Positions 1 to 9,200 of a stretch of DNA of 17,109 bases are shown here, piece by piece. Source of the DNA: Desulfuromusa sp. (GTDB lineage: Bacteria; Desulfobacterota; Desulfuromonadia; Desulfuromonadales; Geopsychrobacteraceae); contig JAKIUD010000069.1 of assembly GCA_021647765.1 (NCBI GenBank), positions 1 to 17,109 on the forward strand, in the 5' to 3' direction. Under the pieces are notes generated by a model that worked only from the letters and a program-made list of their open reading frames with translations, made no database searches and was not told where the DNA came from. Numbering within the stretch: position 1 is the first letter of the stretch; each line of letters starts with the position of its first letter. Made by a program: the position numbers and the translations under genes.

Positions 1-43
<43 letters not shown>

Positions 44-50
44 GTTTTAG

Positions 51-88
51 AAGCACTTAGGGTATGGTTCCTCTAAGTGCTTTTTTTT
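51..88 (+). terminator. Rho-independent terminator of the tRNA-Pro unit
   Basis: AAGCACTTAG at 51-60 pairs perfectly with CTAAGTGCTT at 73-82. Two further inner pairs (61-62 with 71-72) leave an eight-base loop, and the stem runs into a tract of eight T (81-88). It begins eight bases after the tRNA CCA, so it ends the tRNA transcript before the permease gene at 104. Confidence 0.93.
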
Positions 89-103
89 GATGGATAAAAA
101 ATC

Positions 104-868
104 ATGGAAATTGAACTCTGGCAATATTTTTCAGTCTTTCTGCTCATCGGGTTTGCCGGTTTTATCGACTCCATTGCCGGTGGAGGAGGGCTGATCTCGG
201 TTCCTACTTATCTGGCGCTCGGGGTACCCACGGAACTGATTTTGGGTACTAACAAGTGTGTCAGTTCTTCAGGAACCTCCTTTGCGGTGTTCCGTTATAT
301 CCGCTCTGGAAGTATCCTCTGGAGTACCGTGGTTTATGCCATCCTTGCTGCTCTGGCTGGTTCGGCTATTGGAGCCTCTCTCTCCAGCTATCTGTCCCGC
401 AGTATTATTTTTACTATGCTGCTTACCGTTATTCCGGTGCTGTTTTATCTGCAGGCAAGACACATGGGGGAGAAGCGTTCTCAAACTGAATTGACCCAAG
501 CGCAGGTCGCCTTCCGTTCCACCCTGGCTGGATTTATTATCGGTGGTTATGATGGCATCTTCGGCCCCGGAACAGGAACGTTCCTCCTTCTCGCCTTTAT
601 GCTCTTTCTCCACATGAGCACCAAAGAAGCCAGTGCCAATGCCCGAATTGTCAATTATGCATCCAATATTTCGGCATTTATCTATTTTCTTTATCAAGGG
701 CGGATCTTCTGGCCGATTGCTCTGGTTGCTATTGGCGGAGCTATCTGTGGTAACTGGCTGGGAAGCGGACTGGTGATTAACAATGCTGATAAGGTGGTGG
801 TGCCAGTGTTTCGCTTTGTGCTGACCCTGCTGATGCTGAAGTGTGGGTATGATCTGTTTCTGGCTTAG
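104..868 (+). CDS. TSUP/TauE-SafE family membrane permease (probable anion or sulfur-compound exporter)
   Basis: A 254-residue, highly hydrophobic protein of the usual length for the TSUP (formerly DUF81, TauE/SafE) family, in the inner membrane. It shows the family's internal duplication. The first half has a glycine-rich motif near residues 17-37 (GFAGFIDSIAGGGGL) followed by GTNK at 48-51. The second half repeats this near 143-160 (GFIIGGYDGIFGPGTG), followed by the ANARIVN segment near 178. About seven or eight membrane segments are apparent. Family members move sulfite, sulfoacetate or other organic anions across the membrane; the substrate here cannot be read from sequence. The ATG at 104 has only a weak purine stretch upstream (GGAT at 92-95). 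The gene starts 15 bases after the tRNA terminator and may have its own promoter. No clear terminator follows it. Confidence 0.85.
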   Translation: MEIELWQYFSVFLLIGFAGFIDSIAGGGGLISVPTYLALGVPTELILGTNKCVSSSGTSFAVFRYIRSGSILWSTVVYAILAALAGSAIGASLSSYLSRSIIFTMLLTVIPVLFYLQARHMGEKRSQTELTQAQVAFRSTLAGFIIGGYDGIFGPGTGTFLLLAFMLFLHMSTKEASANARIVNYASNISAFIYFLYQGRIFWPIALVAIGGAICGNWLGSGLVINNADKVVVPVFRFVLTLLMLKCGYDLFLA

Positions 869-948
869 TTTCTGGCACTTTCCTGAGCCTTTAAAAGTTT
901 TTACAACCTCCCCTGTAACTCAGTATTATGTTATGTTTACGTTTTTCT

Positions 949-955
949 AAGGGGG
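949..955 (+). promoter_or_regulatory. Shine-Dalgarno site that decides the plsC start
   Basis: AAGGGGG lies eight bases before an in-frame GTG at 964. The in-frame ATG at 928 has no recognisable ribosome binding site, and starting there would place this strong site inside the coding region. The GTG at 964 is therefore the better start. Confidence 0.65.
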
Positions 956-963
956 TTTTCGCC

Positions 964-1674
964 GTGCTGCGCACGTTTTTTTTCTATTTATTCTTTTTCC
1001 CATGGACACTGATTGCAACCTGTCTGGCCTTGCTTGTTTCGCCTTTTGGTCAGGACAAAATGCACTTTTTTATCCGTTTTTGGGGGCGAAGTTGTCTCTT
1101 CCTTGCGGGATTAAAAGTACAGGTTCAGGGGGTCAAAAATATCCCCCATGAAGGTTCGGCTATCTATGTTTCCAATCACCAGAGCAACTTTGATATACCA
1201 ATAATCTTCACCGGACTACCCATCCAGTTTCGTTGGATGGCAAAACAAGAAATGTTCAGAATTCCTCTTTTCGGTCTGGCAATGAAACTTAGCGGCATCA
1301 TCCCGATTGATCGTTCGAATCAACGTACGACAATACACAGCATCATTGCCGCCGCTCGGCGTATTAAAGAAGGAGCTTCGGTGGTTATTTTTCCCGAGGG
1401 AACCCGCACTCCTGATGGTCAGCTGCAGAAATTTAAAAAGGGAGCCTTGCTGATTGCAGCTAAAGCACAGGTTCCCGTCGTTCCCATTGTCATTCATGGT
1501 AGCTATCAAATTCAGCCCAAAGATCGCTGGAAAATCAATGGCAGTTTACTGAAAATGGAAATTCTCCCGTCAATCGCGACCGCTGGACTAAAAAGTAAAG
1601 ATATCGATATATTAACCAACAAAGTTCATGAACAAATAGCCCACAGACTACAAGGAGCAACTACAGATGCCTGA
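964..1674 (+). CDS. plsC: 1-acyl-sn-glycerol-3-phosphate acyltransferase (PlsC family)
   Basis: Transfers an acyl chain to lysophosphatidic acid to give phosphatidic acid, at the inner membrane, in phospholipid synthesis. With the GTG start the protein is 236 residues, normal for the family. A hydrophobic N-terminal segment (about 3-30) anchors it. The acyltransferase motifs appear in order: NHQSNFD at about 71-77 (HX4D, catalytic His and Asp), the segment around RWMAKQEMF, FPEGTR at about 143-148 (acyl-acceptor phosphate binding) and VPVVPI at about 170-175. An ATG at 928 would add 12 residues but lacks a ribosome binding site. The 3' end overlaps the RNase J gene by eight bases, so the two are probably co-transcribed and translationally coupled. 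Related lysophospholipid acyltransferases share these motifs, so the exact acceptor is inferred. Confidence 0.88.
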   Translation: MLRTFFFYLFFFPWTLIATCLALLVSPFGQDKMHFFIRFWGRSCLFLAGLKVQVQGVKNIPHEGSAIYVSNHQSNFDIPIIFTGLPIQFRWMAKQEMFRIPLFGLAMKLSGIIPIDRSNQRTTIHSIIAAARRIKEGASVVIFPEGTRTPDGQLQKFKKGALLIAAKAQVPVVPIVIHGSYQIQPKDRWKINGSLLKMEILPSIATAGLKSKDIDILTNKVHEQIAHRLQGATTDA

Positions 1675-3346
1675 TACTCAATCCGAACAGCTACATTTGC
1701 TTCCCTTTGGCGGGCTTGGTGAAATCGGCATGAATATGATGGGGATTGAATACGCAGGCAAAATTCTTCTGGTCGATTGCGGCTTGATGTTTCCTGAAGC
1801 CTATATGTTTGGTATCGACTTGGTTCTACCAGACGTCAGTGCCCTGAAAGATCGTGCCGAAGATATTGTCGGGTTGTGTTTAACTCACGGACATGAAGAC
1901 CATATCGGAGCTATTCCGTTTCTCTGGCGCCAACTTGGTGAGCCAATTATCTATGGAACCTGTCTAACTTTGGGGTTGTTACGCAATAAACTGAAGGAAT
2001 TTGAACTGGATCATCTGGTCGAGTTGGTACAAATTAAGCCACGGGAAAAGATTAATCTGTTTCCTTTTGAAGTTGAACCTTATCGAGCCGCACATTCAAT
2101 TGTTGATGGGGTTGGTTTTGCGATCAAAACAGCAGCAGGAACAGTGATTCACAGTGGTGACTTCAAAATTGACCAGACCCCGGTTGATGGTGAAACAACC
2201 GATCTGGCACGGCTGGCAGAATTGGGAGAAGAAGGGGTTCTTCTGCTGCTGGCCGATTCAACAAATGTTGAAAATGAAGGCTACACATTATCAGAAAAGA
2301 CCGTCGGAAAAGTTCTCGATGAAATGATTCCACACTGCCCACAACGGGTTATTGTGGCAACCTTTTCCTCCAACATCCATCGCATTCAGCAAATTGCCGA
2401 TGCGGCAAAAACTGCCGGACGGAAACTGTTGATTAATGGTCGCAGTATGGTCAGTAATGTTGATATCGCCCGACAATTGGGCTATCTTTCCATTGCGGAA
2501 GAACAATTTGTTGATCTGCGTGAAATGCGCGATTTGCCTCCGGAGCAGGTGTTAATTATCACCACTGGCAGTCAGGGCGAACCACTCAGTGCCCTGATGC
2601 GGATTGCACTGGGAGATCACAAACAGATTAAGCTGGAACCAGGTGACACGGTTATCCTGTCGTCAAAATTTATCCCCGGCAATGAAAAAGCGATCAGTGA
2701 TCTGATTAATAATCTGTATCGACGTGGTGCCGAAGTTTATTACGAAAAAACCAGTGAGATTCATGTTTCCGGACACGCCAGCCGAGAAGAGTTAAAGCTG
2801 GTGCACAATCTGGTTAAACCAAAATACTTCGTCCCGATTCATGGTGAATATCGCCACTTGGTCAAGCATCAACAACTGGCACTCGAAATGGGGCTACCAC
2901 GGGAGAATACGCTGGTTCTTGAAAATGGCCAGCAACTTACTATCAGTGCCGAGGGACTCACCCGTGGTGAACGTTTTGAAACTGGTCGGATCCTGGTTGA
3001 TGGTAAAGGGGTGGGTGATGTCGGCAAAATGGAATTACGGGATCGGCACCATTTAGCCAACCATGGATTGGTGATTCTGATGTTGGCAATCAATCAGGCA
3101 ACAGGAGAGATTGTTCACGGCCCGGAAATTTTCAGCAAAGGGTTTGTCCCGGAAGACAACGAAAAGAGCGATGCGCTGCTGGCCGATGCAAAGCAAGCAG
3201 TCTGTAATCTACTCCAGGAGCACAGTCAGGAGATGCTGAGTGATTGGGAAGAACTCCGCGTCGAAGTCCGTAAAACATTACGGCGTTGTTTTAACAAACA
3301 AATCGCCCGACGACCTTTAATTTTGCCGGTTATTTTGGAGTTATAA
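1667..3346 (+). CDS. rnj: Ribonuclease J (metallo-beta-lactamase/beta-CASP nuclease)
   Basis: RNase J is a zinc-dependent 5'-3' exoribonuclease and endonuclease that matures and degrades RNA in the cytoplasm. The 559-residue length fits the family. Metal-binding residues are in place: HGHEDH at 74-79, His143, Asp165 in HSGDFKID, and His392 in PIHGEYRH. The beta-CASP part carries SGHAS at 368-372. The protein ends with the typical C-terminal domain and the RRPLILPV tail near 548-555. Its ATG lies inside the end of plsC, with AAGGAG at 1652-1657 nine bases upstream, which is a very good site. Pairing with plsC suggests joint expression rather than shared function. No obvious intrinsic terminator follows within the first 80 bases of the gap. 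Confidence 0.95.
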   Translation: MPDTQSEQLHLLPFGGLGEIGMNMMGIEYAGKILLVDCGLMFPEAYMFGIDLVLPDVSALKDRAEDIVGLCLTHGHEDHIGAIPFLWRQLGEPIIYGTCLTLGLLRNKLKEFELDHLVELVQIKPREKINLFPFEVEPYRAAHSIVDGVGFAIKTAAGTVIHSGDFKIDQTPVDGETTDLARLAELGEEGVLLLLADSTNVENEGYTLSEKTVGKVLDEMIPHCPQRVIVATFSSNIHRIQQIADAAKTAGRKLLINGRSMVSNVDIARQLGYLSIAEEQFVDLREMRDLPPEQVLIITTGSQGEPLSALMRIALGDHKQIKLEPGDTVILSSKFIPGNEKAISDLINNLYRRGAEVYYEKTSEIHVSGHASREELKLVHNLVKPKYFVPIHGEYRHLVKHQQLALEMGLPRENTLVLENGQQLTISAEGLTRGERFETGRILVDGKGVGDVGKMELRDRHHLANHGLVILMLAINQATGEIVHGPEIFSKGFVPEDNEKSDALLADAKQAVCNLLQEHSQEMLSDWEELRVEVRKTLRRCFNKQIARRPLILPVILEL

Positions 3347-3426
3347 TCAAAATAGTAATCAGGTATTCTCTATGGAGTTATTGGAAAAACCTTGAGACAA
3401 CCAAAATACCAGGAAAATCAAAAACC

Positions 3427-3716
3427 TTAACGCAGAGACACAGAGAGAAAATCTTTTTAAAAGGTAAACGCTAGTTTAAGCAGTCTTGCAGTAAACTTGG
3501 GACTGTCCCCAGTCCCATCGGGGGCTGTCCCGAAGTTTACGAGCCACGAAGAACCGCGGTGGTTCGCACCGCAAGAGCCTGGGACAGCCCCCATGCGGGG
3601 ACAGCCCCGGTTTTACTGCTATCTATCCTTAAACTAGCACCATTCATGGTGATCTTACAAAAGAGGAGAGTCCCCTTTCTCTGCGGACTCCGCATTTCTC
3701 TGTATTTCTCCGTTAA
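3427..3716. repeat. Nested palindromic repeat element filling the rnj-ftsK gap
   Basis: The 404-base gap between rnj and ftsK (3347-3750) holds no believable gene; it is mostly this element. Outer arms: TTAACGCAGAGACACAGAGA at 3427-3446 and its near reverse complement at 3697-3716 (17 of 20 pairs). Inner arms: GCTAGTTTAAG at 3470-3480 and its exact reverse complement at 3628-3638. Smaller palindromes sit inside or beside the arms: GGGACTGTCCC at 3500-3510, GAACCGCGGTGGTTC at 3551-3565, CACCATTCATGGTG at 3638-3651 and TGCGGACTCCGCA at 3682-3694. No transposase is encoded. The nested symmetry suggests a non-mobile-by-itself element of REP or MITE type, possibly one repeat inserted between the arms of another. 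That origin is inference. Confidence 0.75.
3473..3608 (+). repeat. 136-base repeat, copy 1 (upstream of ftsK)
   Basis: This is the core of the rnj-ftsK gap element. It matches the reverse complement of 6037-6172 over 136 positions with 13 substitutions and no gaps, by hand alignment (about 90% identity). Conserved blocks include GCAGTAAACTTGGGACTGTC near 3487 and CCACGAAGAACCGCGGTGG near 3544. Weaker similarity continues past 3608 to about 3627. The core is rich in GGGAC/GTCCC words that can pair with each other, so a structured RNA or cruciform is possible. Confidence 0.9.
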
Positions 3717-3750
3717 AGTTTTTCTGCGCAAATTGAAAAGATAGAAGACT

Positions 3751-6018
3751 ATGAGTAAAGAAATTCCAGAAGTCCCCACTGAAAATTGGATGCGCAAAGA
3801 AATTCTCGGGCTGGTCTGGCTGGCACTGGGGATTTTTCTACTGATCTGCCTCGGCAGCTACAGTATTGATGATCCCTCTTTTAACAATAATCTCCAGCCG
3901 GATCGAATCAATAATCTGGTCGGTATCTTTGGTGCCCATCTGGCAGATCTTCTTTACCAAGCCTTTGGCCTGACTGCTCTACTCTGGCCTCTTGGTTGTC
4001 TCACCCTGGCCTGGCGCTGGTTAAAATTCCGCGAAGTTCATTTCCGCGTTGTCCGGCTGGTCGCTTTTTTTATCCTCCAGATAGCTCTGGGTGGATTGCT
4101 GGCGCTTAAATTGACCAATGTTCCCTTATTTGGTAGCCAAATCAATGAAGCGGGTGGGGCGATTGGACGAGTTCTGGTGGAACTTCTCTCTCGTTACCTT
4201 AATATTGGCGGCGCGGCGCTTGTTCTGATTGTTTTTTTTCTAGTCTCGTTGATCCTCTCAACACGCTTCTCACTGGTTCTGTTTTTTGATGGGATTTTGG
4301 AACGATCCGGTCGCCGCATGGAACAACGACGTGAAGCTCGCAATGCCCGTAAAGAATTACGTAAGAAAGAAAAACAGTTATTGGAGATTCATACTCCGAC
4401 AATTATTCAGCCTGAACCCAAAAAATTGCCGGCCACGAAAAGCTCAAAAGGGAAGAAGCAGAACAAAAATGCCGCTGAAGAAAATCAAGTGAGCTTCTCT
4501 TTTTTAGAGCCAAGCGGCACTTATCATATGCCAATATCCTCACTGTTGAGTCATGATGGTGGTGAGCCAAAACAAATTGACCGCGATAGTTTGACCATGG
4601 CAGCCAGAATGTTGGAAAAGAAGCTTCTTGATTTTGGTGTCGAAGGGGATGTGGTTGAAGTCAAGCCCGGGCCAGTTGTCACTATGTATGAATTTGCTCC
4701 AGCTCCTGGAGTCAAGGTCAATAAAATCTCCAACCTGCAGGATGATTTGGCCATGGCTCTACAGGCTGTTTCAATCCGTATTGTCGCACCAATTCCTGGG
4801 CGTGGTGTGGTGGGTATTGAAATCCCCAACAAAGATCGTGAAATTGTTTATCTGAAGGAAATTATAGAGTCGAGCGCATTCCAAAAAACCAGTGGAAAGC
4901 TGCCGATGGCTCTTGGTAAGGATATTTTTGGCCAGGTGGTTGTTTCTGACTTGGCTAAAATGCCTCATCTGCTGGTCGCAGGTTCAACCGGGAGCGGTAA
5001 ATCTGTATCGATAAACACGATAATACTTTCACTTCTTTATCGTGCCACACCCGACGATGTACGACTGATCCTGATTGACCCGAAGATGTTGGAATTGTCG
5101 ATTTATGAGGGAATACCTCATCTGCTTCTGCCGGTCGTGACTAACCCGAAGAAAGCAGCACTGGCTCTCGCTTGGGCAGTCCGGGAAATGGAACGCCGCT
5201 ACAAGTTGATGGCAGACAAAGGGGTACGAAATCTCGACGGTTACAACCGCAAGTTGGCCAAAGAAGCCAAAAACCTTCCTCCAGATCCCGAAACCGGCGA
5301 AGATTTTCTTGATGCAGAAATGGAGCCCCCAACTTTTATCGAAGCAGAGGAGGAGCTTGAACATGGTCACCTGCCATACATTGTCCTTATCGTTGACGAA
5401 CTTGCTGATCTGATGATGGTTGCTGGTCGTGAGATAGAAGAATCTATCGCCCGTCTGGCACAGATGGCACGTGCTGCTGGAATTCACTTGATCCTCGCTA
5501 CCCAGCGCCCGAGCGTTGATGTTATCACCGGGCTGATTAAGGCCAATTTTCCGACCCGTATCTCCTTCAAGGTTTTCTCCCGTACTGACTCACGAACGAT
5601 CCTTGATTCAATGGGTGCTGAAACCTTGCTGGGCATGGGCGATATGTTGTTTCTTCCCCCGGGAGTCGGTTATTTGCAACGGGTGCATGGTGCATTTGTT
5701 TCTGAATTGGAAGTTCAGCGGGTCGTTGATTTTCTTTCCAAACAGGGAAAACCTAGTTACGACAAGTCGATCCTGAAAGCTCCTCCAATAGCTGGTGCTG
5801 ACAGTCTTGAAGAAGAGGAGTACGACGCTCTTTGGGATGATGCAGTAAAAATTGTAACTGACAGTCGTCAGGCCTCTATTTCTATGGTACAGCGCCGCTT
5901 ACGGGTTGGCTATAATCGAGCCGCCAGAATGATCGAACGGATGGAGCAGGAGGGGATTGTCGGCCCCTCTGATGGCAGCGGCAAACCCCGCGAAGTTCTT
6001 GTGAGCAAGATAAAATAG
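3751..6018 (+). CDS. ftsK: DNA translocase FtsK (FtsK/SpoIIIE family)
   Basis: FtsK is a membrane-anchored, ATP-driven DNA pump at the division septum that clears and aligns chromosome termini for XerCD recombination. The 755-residue protein is a compact form of the family. About four membrane helices occupy residues 17-180, followed by a charged linker of only about 90 residues (190-275), much shorter than in E. coli. The alpha/beta motor has Walker A GSTGSGKS at 411-418 and Walker B VLIVDELAD at 545-553, with a variable acidic loop between them (about 508-540). The C-terminal winged-helix gamma domain (about 690-755) has the typical RLRVGYNRAARM segment used for reading polarity sequences on DNA. 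The ATG has only a weak binding site, but the start fits family N termini. The gene is bracketed by inverted copies of a 136-base repeat. Confidence 0.95.
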   Translation: MSKEIPEVPTENWMRKEILGLVWLALGIFLLICLGSYSIDDPSFNNNLQPDRINNLVGIFGAHLADLLYQAFGLTALLWPLGCLTLAWRWLKFREVHFRVVRLVAFFILQIALGGLLALKLTNVPLFGSQINEAGGAIGRVLVELLSRYLNIGGAALVLIVFFLVSLILSTRFSLVLFFDGILERSGRRMEQRREARNARKELRKKEKQLLEIHTPTIIQPEPKKLPATKSSKGKKQNKNAAEENQVSFSFLEPSGTYHMPISSLLSHDGGEPKQIDRDSLTMAARMLEKKLLDFGVEGDVVEVKPGPVVTMYEFAPAPGVKVNKISNLQDDLAMALQAVSIRIVAPIPGRGVVGIEIPNKDREIVYLKEIIESSAFQKTSGKLPMALGKDIFGQVVVSDLAKMPHLLVAGSTGSGKSVSINTIILSLLYRATPDDVRLILIDPKMLELSIYEGIPHLLLPVVTNPKKAALALAWAVREMERRYKLMADKGVRNLDGYNRKLAKEAKNLPPDPETGEDFLDAEMEPPTFIEAEEELEHGHLPYIVLIVDELADLMMVAGREIEESIARLAQMARAAGIHLILATQRPSVDVITGLIKANFPTRISFKVFSRTDSRTILDSMGAETLLGMGDMLFLPPGVGYLQRVHGAFVSELEVQRVVDFLSKQGKPSYDKSILKAPPIAGADSLEEEEYDALWDDAVKIVTDSRQASISMVQRRLRVGYNRAARMIERMEQEGIVGPSDGSGKPREVLVSKIK

Positions 6019-6036
6019 ATAGATGACAGCAAAATT

Positions 6037-6172
6037 GGAACCGTCCTCGCATGGGGTCTGTCCCAGACTTTTGCGGCGTGAACCACCGCGGTTCTTCGTG
6101 GATCGTAAACTTCGGGACAGCCCCCGATGGTGCTGGGGACAGTCCCAAGTTTACTGCAATACTGCTTAAACT
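6037..6172 (-). repeat. 136-base repeat, copy 2 (convergent gap after ftsK)
   Basis: This is an inverted copy of 3473-3608 with 13 differences in 136 ungapped positions. It occupies most of the 194-base gap between the ends of ftsK (6018) and the hybrid kinase (6213, minus strand). Weak similarity to copy 1 runs left almost to the ftsK stop codon. On the right the motif CTTAAACT-GG-GCCATTC at 6165-6182 resembles the right shoulder of copy 1 at 3628-3645. Because it separates two converging genes and can fold, it may act as a two-way transcription stop, but there is no T tract to support that directly. Confidence 0.9.
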
Positions 6173-6212
6173 GGTGCCATTCGGGACACTCCCCAGTTCA
6201 CTACGATAGAAA

Positions 6213-9200
6213 CTATCCTTCCAGCACCTGCCGCACTACCGTTTGTAATTCTATAAAGCGATACGGTTTAGCCACCCGACCTTGAAATCCGTACTCGCCA
6301 TAATTCGCCATCACCGAATCAGTCGCATAACCGCTGGAAACGATAAGCTTTGCTTGCGGGTCAATTTCGAGGATTTTCTGTGCAGCTTCCTGCCCCCCCA
6401 TGCCACCGGGAATCGTCAGGTCACAGATGACCATACCATACCTCTGATGTTTTTCATGGGCGACCCGATACTTTTCGACGGTTTCCTCCCCGTGAGCAGT
6501 ATAATCGACCTGATGTCCCATCTCTTCAAGCATGGATCCGATCATCTGCTGCACCAGCTCTTCATCATCCAGTACCAAAATACGAGCTGGAACCATTACC
6601 CCATCTGTGGTTGATAGAACTTCTGCTGCCACTACCGACTGCTCTTTTTGTTCTTCCACAGCAGGTAGGATTATCGTGAATATTGCTCCCCGATTCAGTT
6701 TTGATTCTGCGACAATGGTGCCATTATGTTTTTTAATAATAGAATAGCAGGATGCCAGACCGAGACCGCTCCCTTGCTGTTTAGTCGAAAAATAAGGGTC
6801 AAAAATTTTATCCAGATGTTGCGGTGCGATACCGGCACCTTGATCCTGCACAGTGATCTGCACCTGTTGACCTGCTGCTGTTTTAATATTTCCAGCACTG
6901 ACCATAATATGACCACCCTCTGGCATTGCCTGTTTGGCGTTAATGACCAGATTGCTGATGACCTGACTGAGCTGACCTTTATCCGCATCAACAAGCCATA
7001 ACTTTGGATCGATATCAAGTTGTAGTTTAACATTGCTACCACGGAGTGAGAATTTTGCAGTTTCAGAAATGACTCCTTTAAGAGAGAGAGTTTCCTTAAT
7101 CGGGTCACCACCTTTGGCAAAGGTCAATAGTTGTTGAGTTAAACTGGTGGCTCGCCCCATCGACAGTCCAGCAGAATTAAGGTATTTGTACGATTTATGA
7201 TCATCAGGCAGAAACCTTTTTGCCATTTCAATATTGCCGAACAGCCCCGCCAACAAATTATTGAAATCGTGGGCGATACCGCCAGCCAAAATACCGACCG
7301 ATTCCAACTTGCGTAATTTTAAAATTTCTTCTTCTGCGCGCTTTTGCTCGGTCAAATCGACAACGACACCTCTCAACCCGCACGGTTTTCCATTTTTTAC
7401 TATGGGGCTGACATGAAAAAGTGCCTGAAAATATGAACCATCCTTTCTCAAGCATCGATATTCAGTATGGGTGATTTTCTCACCACGGAATTGTGCCGCC
7501 GTATTCTCCGCAACTTTCTGCAGCTCCTCCGGGGCGAACATATCGGTAGCAGACAGTCCTTTACCAAAATCCTCTACAGCAAAGCCAAAGAGTTCAGATG
7601 CTTGCAGGTTGGCATAGGTCACGACCATTTCGGTATCGGATTCAAAAATTGGTTCCGGCAGTAATTCCGCCATATTTCTGAAACGTTCCTCACTCTCTTC
7701 TAACAATGCTTGAGCCTGTTTACGCGCGGTAATATCAATTGCAATCCCTTCCATATAGTCCCTATCGGGATAAGCTCTAACCGAAAGAGAATAAGCAGCC
7801 TCTCGCCCCTCTGGAAGCATGAAATATACTTCAAAATCATTTACCTCTCCTTCCTGTCCGAGCTCCGCAAGAAGTTTTTGTCGTTGTGAGATATCCTGAA
7901 ACAGGTCGGTGGCCTTCATTTTTCCAACAATCTCTTCTATCTTATAACCGAGCTGTTCTGCCACTTTTGCATTCACATCAAGAAACAGCCCATCAGATAA
8001 TCTGGAGCGAAAAAAACCAACCATGGAGCTATCAAAGAAATTTTGATATTTTTCCTCACTTCGGCGTATTTCTTCCTGTGCCTTTTTTTTGTCATGCAAC
8101 ATGGTGTTGGCACTATCGGCAATCCGGGATAGATCTTCAAAGTAGATTTGATCACTGTCGATCTCTTTATCTTCATGAGCGGCCTGATCAAAAAAAATGA
8201 CAAATAAAGCTAAATCTTTTTTCAATCGAGTACTGACCAGATAAAATAATAAGATGATAAAAGCAATAACAATGCCGGTCGCCAAAACGGTTCTTTGAAT
8301 TTCGGAGGATTGCTGCTGTTCTGATTCAGTCCGGAGTAGCGCAATATCATTTTCAACGTTATCAAGATAAACACCAGCACCGACTAGCCATTGAAAATCA
8401 GGGATGCCATAAATAAAAGATATTTTGGGGGATTCTTTATCGGGGTCAGTCAACTTGCTCGACGAATAGTAAATGTAATCTCCTTCTGCTTTTAAAGCAG
8501 CAGCATACTCCTGAGAAAAAAGAGCCTTTGTTTTGTCCGGGTTTTTAGCAAAAATATCCCACAGTTTTTGGCTACCAGAAATGAGGCTTCCGTTTGCAAC
8601 TAGAGCATCACCGTTCAGTCTGTTCACAAAGATATATCCATCGGTGCCGAAGCGGATTTTGCTGATAGTTACAAGCAAATCTGCTTTGATCTGAGCTTCA
8701 ATGTCTTCGACATACAACCCCGTTCCAATAAACCAGTCAAAGGGTTCAATCCGTTTGATATAGGAAACTTTTTTATGGTTCTTGCCTGAAACCTCCGGTT
8801 CTGTCCAGCAGTATTTGTAGAAACCTTCCCCGGACTGCGTAGCAATATCAATCATATCTCTGAAAATAAACTGTCTCTGCGTATCCTGGATATCCAGCAC
8901 ACTTGTCCCTTCAAAGTCAGGGTGATCAGCTTCTAGATAAGAGACACCATCCAACCCAACGATAAAATAGTAGCCGGTTCCCTGTGCAAAGCGGATCGCC
9001 CTTAAAGCATCCAGAATCAGTTGTTGAATTTCACTTTTTGACCTGGTCGTTTTATTCTGCTGATAGATATTATTAGCGATGGTAGAAGCCTCATAAACCC
9101 GTTGCCTAACCCTAGTTTTTATTATTTGTTCACTCCGTGAACGTTGCTCGCTAATTAATTCGATAACCCGTTTGACCTCACGTTTTATCAGCGCTTTTTG

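Noticed and set aside
269..697. Minus-strand open frame of 142 codons inside the permease gene
   Set aside because: It is antisense to a clear membrane protein with both family repeats, and its own protein is a low-hydrophobicity composition artefact.
871..890. TGGCAC-like sequence ahead of plsC as a sigma-54 promoter
   Set aside because: The GC element is one base out of register with the required GG-N10-GC spacing and the TTGC part is missing.
3427..3716. CRISPR-like or tandem repeat array in the rnj-ftsK gap
   Set aside because: The repeats are inverted arms and palindromes, not regularly spaced direct repeats with unique spacers.
3537..3797. Open frames on both strands within the rnj-ftsK gap (also 3559-3744 on the + strand)
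   Set aside because: They are products of the palindromic repeat, have low-complexity unlikely protein sequences, lack ribosome binding sites, and one runs into ftsK on the opposite strand.
5029..5487. Minus-strand open frame of 152 codons inside ftsK
   Set aside because: It lies opposite the conserved FtsK motor motifs and shows no recognisable domain.
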